Below are positions 13,017 through 23,938 of a stretch of DNA of 64,000 bases, one piece after another (the first letter of the stretch is position 1; the number at the start of each line of letters is the position of its first letter). Position numbers and translations under genes: made by a program. Source of the DNA: Brachycybe producta. Taxonomy: Eukaryota > Arthropoda > Diplopoda > Playtdesmida > Andrognathidae. The stretch spans positions 930,001 to 994,000 of the forward strand of contig JAUPFP010000054.1 in the NCBI GenBank assembly GCA_036925085.1. Reading direction: 5' to 3'. Under the pieces are notes generated by a model. It made no database searches. It was given only the letters and a program-made list of their open reading frames with translations, and was not told where the DNA came from.

Positions 13017-13439
13017 TGACACACACGTCTATTAACTGTTTGAAATAGAAAAGTATTTCGTTTTACAAGTCTAATATGAAATGTTTATCTTTACTGAAAT
13101 TTATTGGTATATGAGCTCGTATTTTTATTCATCTAAAATATTGATATTATCAAGACAAATAACTTTGATGAAAACATGTGTTTCGTGGCTTATAGACGAG
13201 CATTTCTGGCTTTTAATGTTTTTGTTTCTTTTGATGTTTTGCTTGCGTCATGTCTGTTTCCCCCCCACCGTTTTTTTACTAGTTGCTCAGCTTTTCATCA
13301 CATATATATATTACATATATACATATATTACATTTTAAAGAAATGTCTATACATTCTCACACACCAAAATTGACCATGTATAGAAATATTGCAAACGTTC
13401 TGTTTTTTACCTTTAGAACAATAGGCTATAGCTAACTAG

Positions 13440-14300
13440 GTTGCTACAAGTAAGTTCCATTTTAGTGTTATGTTTCTAAATACGTTTTCTAGTATTGTAT
13501 AAATTTTCATAAATTTCTACAGAGCTGTTAATTGTATCAATTTGTATGGGCAATTGAGGTTTTCTTTATTTTGTTTTTTTATTTAAAAAAAAACTAGAAA
13601 GTCCAAGAAAATTTCTTTATAGGGTTATTTCTGTAGATACATTTTCTAGTATTGTTTAAAATTTCATTCATTTCTATTGAGGTGTTTACTTTTTATAAAA
13701 TATTTTCTAGTTTTGACCATCCCATGTTAATTATATGGGGCCTATGTGCAATTTGAAGTTCTTGATTTTAATTTTCTGTTTATAAAACTAGAAGGTGCAC
13801 AGAAATTTCCTTTCAGGGTTATGTTTTTAGATATGTTTTCTAGTATTGTTTAAAGTTTCGTTTATATTTATGGAGTTGTTTGGTTTTTATAAAATATTTA
13901 TTGTTTGGACCTTTGCATGTTAAATGTATGGGCTGTTGAGACTATCAGTTTTTTATTTTCTACTTCAAAACTAGAAGGTCCACGGAAGTTTCCTTTTTTG
14001 TTTACATTTGTAGATATGTTTTATATTATCCTTTAAAATGTCATTTATATCTACAGAGCAGTTTAGTTTTTTATAATGTTTTTTGCATTCTGATCTTCGT
14101 ATGTTATATGTTGTTAAGGGACTTGAGGTGTTAGGTTTTTAATTTTCTGTTTAAAAACTAGAAGGTGCATGGGAATTTTCTTTTACGAGTTAGTATGTAG
14201 ATATGTTTTCTAGTGTATTGTAAAATTTCATGAATTTTTACAAAGTGGTTTCCATTTCTTTTAAATATTTATTCTTTTCTATTGAGAAGGGGCTTTTGGT
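13440..14300. repeat. Tandem ~185-bp array upstream of gene C
   Basis: About five degenerate units near 13460, 13590, 13785, 13975 and 14155. Each contains AAACTAGAAGGT, TTTCCTTTT or similar, then GATATGTTTTCTAGT and TTTCAT. Shorter versions of the same array lie upstream of genes A and B. Confidence 0.7.
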
Positions 14301-15340
14301 TTTTTTTTTGCATTGCAAGTAGTATTACTGACATTACTGCACTTGTTGCTAGACGTGCATCTATAGACAGCTTCAGAATTACTTTGACTCCGCCCTTTTA
14401 TGAACGTCAGACCAAATATCAACCAATTAGAAATAAAAACGGCGTGGAATGTGACATCAGACCCAGTAACGAACCAATTAGAAATTGGTGACGCTCACTC
14501 ATAAAAAGGCGGTGCCAAAGAAATTCTAAAGCTGTCTACAGATGCCTGTGTCGCTAGAGGGCCAAAAACGGCTTTTTATGTTTATGACGTCACTGACAAA
14601 GAAAGTGACGTTTATGCATATCAGAAAATGATGACGACGTCAATTCTGTTGTAGTCATGGCGCTGTTCGTCTGTTTTTGATTTGTGATGCGATTTTAATT
14701 TTATTCGTCAAAAAGTGTCAGTTTTTTCTTTGTTTCTTTTCTTAAAATCATCTCATGTTTAATGTGAGACGATGATGAGCTGCGAATGCGCTATAATTGT
14801 AAGTTGGAAGGGAAAAAACGCGTCAAAACAGTCGTTTTTAAACGAATTAATAAAATTATTTTGATTTTATGTTTAGCCTCTTTATGTCCGAGCTCGTACA
14901 CATCGCGTTTCGCTTTATTGCGCTCCTTCCGCTGTACATACGTAACAACTTTGCAACCTTGGCTTGGAGGCTAGCGTCTCCTAATCGAAAGATTACCTCA
15001 AATTCGTTAAACTTTGATAGGTTTTACAGTTATTTTTTCGATTAGGAACCACTAGCCTCCAAGCTAAGGCTATATTTTGAACGTAAGACGCGCATTAAGG
15101 CTAAAAAGTTATAGGAGTTTTTATCTATACAGTTGTAGTTCAGATTGAAGAAATTCATTCGATTATCAGCTGCTTATAGCCTCTATGCAGGATATTGTAC
15201 GGTATTTTCACCTTATTGCGCGCTGTCAATACAACTTACGTAATGCCGCAGCCTCAGGTTGGAGGCTAGCGGCGCTTTTATCGAAAAAATACCTTCGATC
15301 AACTTAAGACATTGTTTTTTTTTGTTTTTGTTAATTTTAG
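14301..15340. other. Intergenic C to zinc-finger gene: MITEs and a possible first exon
   Basis: An R2 foldback lies at 14355-14551 and two adjacent R4 elements at 14865-15060 and 15060-15290. Between them a short ORF from 14772 reads MMSCECAII and ends at a strong donor (GTAAGT at 14799) in the right phase to join the next exon at 15341. However, the surrounding 160 bp is also repeated near 8200-8340, so it may not be an exon. Confidence 0.5.
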
Positions 15341-17236
15341 ACGCATCCTAGTGTTCGTATCCGTGGCACAGAGAATGATTATACTCCAAAACAATGTGTG
15401 GATCCGAACTGCGGCATCAAACCAATCCACATGCATTGTCCTTTCTGTGTTCGTACCGAAGTTTATCACGATGTCGTTATCTTACGTGCTCATTATAGAG
15501 TAAAACATGTAGACAAAGGAATAGAATTCGCTGGTAAAACGGTCGCCTCATTTGTTTCTCGGTTATGTTTCAATACCGTTTCCGTTTCAGGGCTCAAGAT
15601 TCTTCGTTGCTGTTCGCAGTGCGACATCGTCGGAGCGATCAAAGGCGAAAAGAAGTTCAAAGGAGCTCATTGGCATTGTTACAAATGCAAGAACGGATTC
15701 AATCGAAGGGACGAAGCGGTCAAACATTACAAGACCCACTTCAGAAATCCTTTGACTACGTTTCAGATTCACATTACACAGGAAGTTAACAGTCCGATTC
15801 AAGGAACTGGCGGCGGAACCGGTTTCGAAACGGTTCAATCTATTCCGATGGGTTTGACGTCCGGTTTGGTTTGTAACGGAGAGGTTTCGTTAAACGAACC
15901 ATCGTCTGGTAAAGTCTTATATGTGGATTCGTTTTACTTTTTTATCGTCTGACTTTTATTATTTGTGGTTTTAGCCGTTTTGAATCTGAATGTTTGTTGT
16001 GGAAACGAAAGCGATTCTTCCGTAACGAACGGAAATACTTCTGAAATGGATACCGAAGGTGAAGATAGTACGGTCGTGAACGTCGATTCCGAAGCCGTGA
16101 TGGTCATTCACGAGGAACCGATGGACGGAAGTAACATTTGTGGGTGCCAAGAGACTACGATCTTCGAAAACGGCGAAGAAAGATCCGATTCCGATCTAGT
16201 CAACGTCGAAGAAGAGGTGATGGTCGAAAAGCAAACATTTTGCTATAAGACAAAAATGTGAAAGTGCACGGAAAGATACTGTAATTGGCGAGAATAGCAT
16301 TTCATTTCTGCGGAAAGTTATGTTAAAAGGCAGAAAAAGAAACGCCTAAATAGTAGAAATGGCAACGGAAAAGTGTTTTAAAAGGCGAAAATAGAGGAGA
16401 AGAGTATTTAAATACTTGTAAAATTGTGGAAAACGCTGCACCTTTTAAATACTTTGTGCGTTTCTGCAGTTTACACGTTTTTTTTGTGATTTTCCGCACC
16501 TATACGTGCTTTTTTTTCAGCGTTTCCATGTTTTAGTCTGATATCAAAGATTTGTTTCTCTTGTTCTATAGGCTAATTACGGAGAAATCGAAAAGCGGTT
16601 AAGAGAACGGATCCTAGAATTAGAAGAACAAGGCGAAAAGTTAAAACTAAAGAATGAACAACTAGAACAACATTACAAAGATGAAATCGAACAATTTCGA
16701 ATGCAGGTATTTGTAATTTAAAACTACGACAACCGTTTAATTTCTTTCAGTTTTTTAATCGTTTGGTATTTAAAAGGTGGAACTCCAATCGAAAGAGATC
16801 GAAAACGTAAAAAAGAGAGAACGGGATCTCTTGCATCATTTGATGGGAGATTCTTGCGACCGATCGCAGGAACTAATTGCTTCTCTTCAAGCGCAACACA
16901 CCGAATTATTACAACAACATATGCTACAAGTACGACAGATGGCTCTCATTCAGGTGTTTAAAAGACGATTATCGTTGAAGAAAAAACAAGATTTAAAACT
17001 TTGTATTGATTTTGTTTGTATAGCAACAAACGACTGGAAACTCTTTGACGTTGACGGAGGTTCCGACGACATCTTCGAATGTCGTCACTTTGATTCTAGA
17101 CAGTCAAGGAACTTTGATGACTTCGGATAAACTGTCGCTTCTCACTCGAGACAACGACTGTCAAGTATTTAAACCGGAAACGGACGGAGATAAGAACGAA
17201 TCGATTGAAAGCAACCGTGAAACTTTGCTTCCGTAA
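15341..17236 (+). CDS. C2H2 zinc-finger plus coiled-coil protein, 5' end not identified
   Basis: Likely nuclear DNA-binding or regulatory protein; I do not recognise the family member. Exons: 15341-15533, 15591-15908, 15975-16216, 16572-16706, 16777-16953 and 17024-17236, giving 425 residues in frame; the start codon lies upstream. Numbering from 15341, finger 1 is C33, C36, H51, H56. A second Cys/His-rich block begins at C71, C72, C75 and ends in a classic finger C94, C97, H110, H114. An acidic, Ser/Thr-rich stretch follows (exon 3). Exons 4-5 encode a Glu/Gln/Lys/Leu-rich coiled coil, and exon 6 a polar tail. The exon 3 donor (GTGATG at 16217) is the least certain join. Intron 1 is 57 nt with no stop, so it could be retained. 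The gene converges on INO80E. Confidence 0.8.
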
Positions 17237-18267
17237 CAATTCGTTTCGTTACTGTAACTAGTCACAACTCTTCTTTTTTTATTTCATTCGTTAGCTGCTT
17301 TTTTTTTAAATTTGAAAAATGAGCCAAAACGAGACCAAAAAAGGCATTATGAATAAGGTAAACGGAGATGTCTTAGAGTTTAACCACTGACCGTGTGGCT
17401 GTGCAGACCTGTTTGTTCAATTCATAAGATTTTTGTTACGGTTTGTTAACGGTTAGCGTAGAATAGCAATCGAATTTGTGGAGTTCGTGTTCCTCGTAAA
17501 TATACTTTTTAAAATGTAAATGTTCCAAAAAATACAAGTTAACCAATTAGCATGAAACCTGATAAGTTTCTTGTTATCGCTTTTCTGTCTCTCTCGGTAC
17601 TTTTGGATGTCTAGGTGACGGTTACGGAATTGAGTTCCGTGTTTAGGGGACCCGTGTCGCTAGGACATAAATATACACTTTAATTCTCGAGAGAAATGGC
17701 TGGTACAAATTCAAAATACAATAATAAGCAGCATCAGAAGCGCTACTTTAGCGGGGGGAAATATTTTATTAGGGCGCGGATTTTTATGCAATATCATGCC
17801 AGCTGTTTCTCAATTTGTGGCCCAAGTACCAATTGTGATGTAATCATCAACATCCTCATTAGAGCAACTGCAGTTATGCTTTTTCTAATCAAAAAGGAAG
17901 GTTAGAGGCTAGATTACTTTTTAATATCAGTTGTCAACTAGACAGTTCTAGCCTCTAACCAGTGTTTTTGATTGAAAAAAAAAACAATTGTTGGTTGATC
18001 TAAACGAGATTATTATTTCACAATAGGCTCTTGGGCCACAGATTGAGAAACATTTGCTTGATATTGCATAAAAATCTGAGCCTCTTATTATTATGGTATA
18101 GAACCTCGCAATTTCAAACTCTGGTAGTCCAAAATTTCGGTTAATCCGATTCCCTTTGCACAGTGTTAAGTTAAAACGATCCCAGAATTCTCTTTGGTAG
18201 ACGTTTCTGTGTTCATTTGCAATAGTAAATTAATAAGAATATCTTTATTTGAAGTTTCGTAAAACTT
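17237..18267. other. Convergent intergenic region with R3 foldback
   Basis: This is the 3' flank of the zinc-finger gene and of INO80E. The only structure seen is an R3 palindrome at 17771-18085, opening with CGCGGATTTTTATGCAATAT and closing with its inverse. Confidence 0.65.
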
Positions 18268-18273
18268 TTTATT
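18268..18273 (-). terminator. Candidate poly(A) signal of INO80E
   Basis: AATAAA on the minus strand, 48 nt past the stop codon. A second hexamer follows at 18244-18249. Confidence 0.55.
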
Positions 18274-18320
18274 TATTGATTATATCGTAAAACAGTTCTA
18301 TTTAAAAAAAAAAAAAGAAA

Positions 18321-20510
18321 TCAAATGCAACTTTGTTGATCCGGTAAATCGATAATGAGGCTGTCGTCTTCACCAAATGCATCTCCGAGGTTACTCGGTG
18401 GCGAAGTATCGACCGCTTCGTTTTGCTCGCTAATATTGTGGGTTAAAAATATGTAAAACACAAAATATTTTCAGTATTCTCGAGAGAGACAATAACATGA
18501 AACATTCCGTGAATTCATATGGATGAAAACAACATAATTTTCACTCAAGTTTCCTGTAGTTTGAAACTCATCCACAATTTCATTTAAATATTCACTTAAA
18601 ATGTTGTATGAACAGCTGTTTTTTCTTCTTCTTCAAACTCTGGTTGTTCTGCGTTTCCGAAGAGCATAAAAATACCCTTACATGATTGAGCTACTCTTTT
18701 AGTTTCTAAAATACTTCAAAGTTTCTCTACATTTTGCTCCTGAAAGACAGAATAATCAGAGTTCGAGAGGGGCGTTTACACTTTAAAACCAAATAAAAGT
18801 AAAAGTCTCGATCGAAAAAATATTTTATTTCATTTATTAAAAAAGAAAAACAATAATTTGAGAATTCATCCGCGTGAATTCACGGGTCTTCGTGTTTTAC
18901 GACGTTAAAAGTAATGTTCACCTTTCCATACTAGAAGGATCATTACTGAACATTTCTGTGGGAACAGTCGGAGGCGCTCTTTCCGGTAATAGGTCCATGA
19001 GTATCTGCCTCGATTCGAGGTGTCGTTCGATTTCTTCGGACGTCATGTGACCGTCTCCTTGACTCGACTGAACGGCAGTTGTCTGTTCTAGTGGCGACGA
19101 CGAAACTTTGTTCTTGTTCGCTTTCGAAGGAGCTTTCTTACGTTTCGGTGGAACGTCCGAGATCTGCGGTCGACTCTGTTCGGTTTTTTTTTAGATAAGT
19201 AAATCATAAAATTTACCGTTTACATCAATAATATCGTAAACAAGCTTTTACTTAACCATTAATGTGTGAGAAGTAGTTGCAGCGACGTTCAAAGCCGAAA
19301 TAGTCGTTGTGGCCGCTTTCTTCCTGTTTAAGATAAACAACAATAACAAAGTCAACTGTTAGGAAGTAATTTGACAAAAGTAATGATTTACTGTAATCGA
19401 TTTACTTTTTCAGTTAATAAGTAATTCAATACATTACTTTTTTAAACTATTTAATTTGTAATTAACTTATCTAATGAAACAATTTAAATTAATTTGTTCC
19501 TGTATGTTTTTGTTTCCTTATAAATTGAATTTCAGGTGGTTTTGAAGTACAAAGCCTCTCAAACTTTGTGTAAAATTATTCTAAAATTAAAAGAAACTTG
19601 GATGTGTTTTAGAAACTAGAAGGGTAGTTTAATTATTTTCAAGTTAATACATTTTAAAATAAGCTTTCTGTGTCGGTTTGAAAATGACCCAATTTTAAGC
19701 AGAGCATTTTTGTCCATAAAAAACAACATGAAAATACATATAAGGGAATGAGCTACCCTTCTAGTTTCTAAAATACTTTCCAGTTATTCTTAATTTTTTT
19801 TTTCTGAAAGAGAAAATAACCAAGAGTTAAAAAAGACATCACATTTTTTCTATCAAACGATGTGCAATTGGAAAGTAATTCAAATGCTTTTGAAAAAATG
19901 AAATTGTAATTAATTCGTTTTTCACTGATTAATTACTTTGAAAATTTGTCCCAACACTGCAAAAAAAGCGACTAATAAAAGTTTGAACGATCAATAGTCG
20001 AACCTCTTCAAAGCCAAATTGTCCAATTCACTGTCACTCGAGATCGTAGCGTCAGAATCACTCGAGGAATCGTCCAGTTTCTCGTAATGAAGCAACCGAT
20101 CCAAAAGAAAGCTGCGTAAAAAATATTTCAATAAAGTTTTGGTTCAATTTCGGTTTTCTTCAGATACGAAATGCCTTTTATCCTGATTAACTTTGAGTAA
20201 CTTCCGTTGAGCTCTTTGCAATTCATCTTGAAAACATTCGTTTTCCTATCGCAAAGTAAAAAAAAAAACACATAAGATAAGTAATTTTGACAAACTTTCA
20301 CCATGAAATGAACAAATGCAAGTATACGTAGATTAAATAACGAAATTTTCTCTTTAGATTTCGATATTTTTGTCTGTAATTAACGATCGTCTCCGTCGTC
20401 GACGATGGACCACCGTCATCTAAAACAAAAAAAAGGCAAAACGAAGTCATTTTTAACGAAATTAATACTGTAGAATAACAATTACTGTTTGCATTTCCTG
20501 ATACGGGCAT
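18321..20510 (-). CDS. INO80E: INO80 complex subunit E
   Basis: Subunit of the metazoan INO80 chromatin-remodelling complex (nuclear). Exons on the minus strand: 20510-20486, 20419-20328, 20245-20175, 20111-20004, 19323-19257, 19175-18922 and 18429-18321; 726 nt, 241 aa, near the human length of about 244. The N-terminal coiled coil contains YRNLKRKFRYLIY, then ECFQDELQRAQRKLLKVNQD and DKSFLLDRLLHYE, and SSDSDATISSDSE, all closely matching human INO80E as I remember it. The C-terminus has VPTEMFS and the acidic end DDSLIIDLP, matching the human tail. Intron 3 has a GC donor (AAAAG|GCATTT), which is the only join that keeps DKSFLLD in frame. The start is the ATG of MPVSGN. It is head-to-head with UFD1. 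Confidence 0.92.
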
Positions 20511-20830
20511 TTTTACATTCAGAAATGTCACATTTAAACAAGAAATACAAATATTTCTCAGTCTAAAAAGTTAAAAAAACCCGACTTTCTTCAATGAATA
20601 ACAACATTGATCACTATGCTCCATACAAATACATTAGCTACAAAAGAAATCGGCGGCGGCTGATAAAAATTTATAACCGGCGGTAATACGCCTTTAACTT
20701 CATAAAATATTCAACAGATGGCGCTATTTGTATAGTAAGTGACGTCATAAATATATTTCGGTAGTCTGCTTAGTCATATTTCACAATTTTCACGTATTTT
20801 GAAAGTTTTTCACGATATTTTTGATTAAAA
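20511..20830. promoter_or_regulatory. Shared bidirectional promoter region of INO80E and UFD1
   Basis: 320 bp separate the two start codons, so both promoters and 5' UTRs must lie here or the transcripts overlap. The centre (20650-20695) is the only GC-rich part: GGCGGCGGCTG, an AT-rich core TAAAAATTTATAA, then CCGGCGG, roughly palindromic. No other element is confidently assigned. Confidence 0.65.
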
Positions 20831-22909
20831 ATGGTAAGTTTTAACCGAATTTCAACTTAATATAGATCAGAATTTGTATTTTAATTCATTCAAAGCGATG
20901 TAAGAACTATTTTTTGATCGATTTCGCTATTTGAGTGAGATTAAGATGTCATAACTTTTCATTAGATTGCAATTTTTCATTGTTTACATCCCATTTTTAA
21001 TTTTATAGTTTGGATTCAACATGTTTCACGAACCCATGCGGCCTTTTAACACTCAATATCGATGTTATTCTGTGTCAATGTTACCCGGAAATGAACGTCA
21101 GGACGTCGAAAGGGGTGGAAAGAGTGAGATTCAACGGGTTTTGACTTCTTTTTTTTTTTACTTTTCAAGAACTGTTTCTAATTATTCGTTTTTTTTTCCA
21201 GTCATAATGCCACCTTCAGCTCTGGACACCTTAAGTATACAAATACATAACATTATTTTCTATTTAGATTGAGATTCTGTCCGTTTTAACCAGTTTTTTC
21301 GCGCTTTTCCTATATGTAGCGAGGCTCAATATTGTTTATCCAATGCTTTTCAAATTGTCTAACAAGAAAACGAATCGTGTAACTCATTGCGGCGTCTTGG
21401 AATTCGTTGCGGATGAAGGAAAAGTGTATCTTCCTTATTGGGTTTGTTATCATGAGGGTTTTCTCGATTTAATAGTTCGTTATTGCTTACAATGTTTATT
21501 TTTCAGATGATGCACAATCTTTTGCTAGAAGAAGGAGGATTACTACAGATCGAGTCTCTCTCGTTGCCGATTGCGACGTTCTCGAAGTTTCAACCTCAAT
21601 CGGAAGACTTTTTGGACATCACAAACCCAAAAGCAGTGTATTGATTAAGATTATTCATATTTGAAAAAAAAAGCGTCGAAAATTATATTAAAAAATAAAA
21701 CGGAATATTTTACGTTTATTTTCTAGCCTCGAAAATGGTTTACGTAATTTCGCTTGTCTTACTTCTGGCGACATAATCGCTATTAAGTACAACGATAAGG
21801 TTGATTTTATTCGTTTTATGCATTTCTTTTAACCGTATCTTTGATACTTAATAGTATTTCCCCCCGTAGATTTATGAACTTTGTGTGCTCGAGACGAAGC
21901 CCGGAAAAGCCGTTTCGATCATCGAATGTGATATGAACGTTGAGTTTGCAGCTCCTCTCGGTTATAAAGAACCGCAGCGTTTTCGAAGACGAGATGCAAC
22001 TGAAGATGTACGTTCGAGATTGTTTTCTTTTTAACTTTTTCTTTTTTTTGTGTTTTACTAAATCGATTCGTTTTTAGGAAGCGATGCAAGAAGACGAAAA
22101 AGAAGATCCAAATGGAGAATTTGTGGTTGGATTCAATTACGCTATGTATTTATTTGCTTGATGAAATCTTTGATGGGTTATTTGTGATTTCAGGCTTTTT
22201 CAGGTCAGGGCAACAGATTAGATGGTCGTAAGAAGGGAAAGGACGAAATGGAGAAACCGGTTCGACCGCCGATAAAGAGGCAAGAAATTCGATTCATTGA
22301 AAATGAATCTTTTAAGATGGTTTATGAACAGCTGATTTTAGAACTCTCGACTATTGTGTCTTTCAGGGGAGGAAAAATGAAGGGAAACTAAAATGTTTTA
22401 GAAACTAGAAGGGTAGTTTAATCATTTAAGGAGTATTTTCATGTTGATATATCTTTCAAAATAATTTTTTTATAGACAAAATTTTTAAAATACCGTCAAA
22501 CTGACATAATAGGCTTATTTTGAAAGATATGAACATGAAAATAGCCTTAAGGGATTGCGCTACCCTTCTAGTTTGTATAACACATTCTATTTTTTCTTCA
22601 TTCATCTGAAAGACAGAACAATCAGATTTCGAAAGGCGTTTACGCTTTAAACACACTTTTAAGTAACCTTGAAATGTGTTAATTTACGTTGTAGAGGTAT
22701 TCCGGATTACGATTACAAATTGGGAACGCTGCGGTTCATTAGAACGATGCGTTCAACGAACGGAACGGAGGTTTTTTCCCCATATTACGTGAAAAAATAA
22801 ACGATTATACCCACGAATTTTGTTTTTTTTTTAGGCTAAAGACGTTCAGGACCCATTTGAAGCTTTTTCGGGAGCTGGAAACATCTTACGAGACAAGGGA
22901 CGAAAATAA
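20831..22909 (+). CDS. UFD1: Ubiquitin recognition factor UFD1, 299 aa
   Basis: Adaptor that with NPL4 recruits the p97/VCP ATPase to ubiquitinated substrates in ER-associated degradation. Exons: 20831-20833 (only the ATG), 21009-21123, 21202-21234, 21320-21441, 21507-21637, 21727-21799, 21870-22007, 22078-22125, 22194-22279, 22695-22770 and 22835-22909; 900 nt in frame. Conserved blocks: FNMF near the start, [73 protein letters not shown] and [20 protein letters not shown], then C-terminal [10 protein letters not shown] and [12 protein letters not shown]. Intron 9 starts with GC (AG|GCAAGA) and contains an R1 foldback. Codon 51 reads Thr across the exon 3/4 join. An AATAAA overlaps the stop codon. 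The N-terminal double-psi barrel fold is known for the family. Confidence 0.95.
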
Positions 22910-23938
22910 AACAGTCTCGAAGCATTTTTTTTAAAGATTTAACTTACAAGTTAGCGGGTATTAAGGTGACTTTATAGTTGAATTCGGTGCGGTTCTCAGA
23001 AAATTTATTGTGTTCAGAAGAAACATTATGAAAAAAATTCAAAGTGTTTTAGAAACTAGAATAGTTGCTAACATTGCTAAAAGTATTTTTTTTTCCATCA
23101 TTATATCTTTCAAAATAAACATTTTGTGAGAGTTAGAAATATGGCGAAATGAATTTTTCCGTGAAATGTTGATAAAAAAACCCCTAAAAATAGATCATTT
23201 TGAAAATAACTATAAAAATAAGAACTTTAAGATATGAAAAAATTAGAAACTAAAATAGTTGCTTCAAATTTATTTAACATTTTCATTTTATGCGAAAGTG
23301 TTTATTTTTTAAGATATTAAAATGAAAAGAACTTTTAAAATAATCTTCTAAATTCTAGTTTTCTAATCAAATTTGAAGTTGATTGTAATGTTAATCCTGA
23401 AAAAAACTTTCCTTGACGTTTTTGTGATCCAAAAACACCTATAAAACCACCTTAAATGCTTTGTACTTTTTTTAAGGAAATTCGCGGTTTTGAATTTTTT
23501 CTTATGTTTTTTTTTTTGTTGCATTTTTCATTGATGAATAGAAATTTTGTACTAAGATTTGAAAACGTCAAGAATTATTTTGTTTTTTGAACAGGAAACT
23601 TATGACTTTCCTGTTGAAATTTATAAATTCTGAGTAAAAGTCTCATTTTGTTGTTCTAATTTTGTAACGATACTTTAGAATGAATCTTCGGAAAAACCAG
23701 TTTTATTTTTCCGTTCTTGCGAAAAAGGGGATCGAGTCTTTTAGAATTTAAAACAAAAAGGTACGACTTTCAGACGTCATTCTGTTTGTTAACAGGAAGA
23801 CAACATTAGAATTCTAACTAAAATATATACACTCGATGTTGTTCGCGGAAGTGAGTTTGTTGTATTTATAGACTGTCGGCAACTTTATTTACGGTTATTT
23901 ATTTATTTTACTATTTATTTGTTCGGTCGTTGGTCGCG
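22910..23938. other. Intergenic UFD1-MMP
   Basis: AT-rich. It includes a degenerate R1 foldback (23035-23380) and the presumed MMP promoter. TATAAA-like AT runs occur, but no element is decisive. Confidence 0.5.

Noticed and set aside
14772..14798. Possible first coding exon (MMSCECAII) of the zinc-finger gene
   Set aside because: Donor and phase fit, but the segment belongs to a stretch also repeated upstream of P450 gene B, so it was not included in the CDS.
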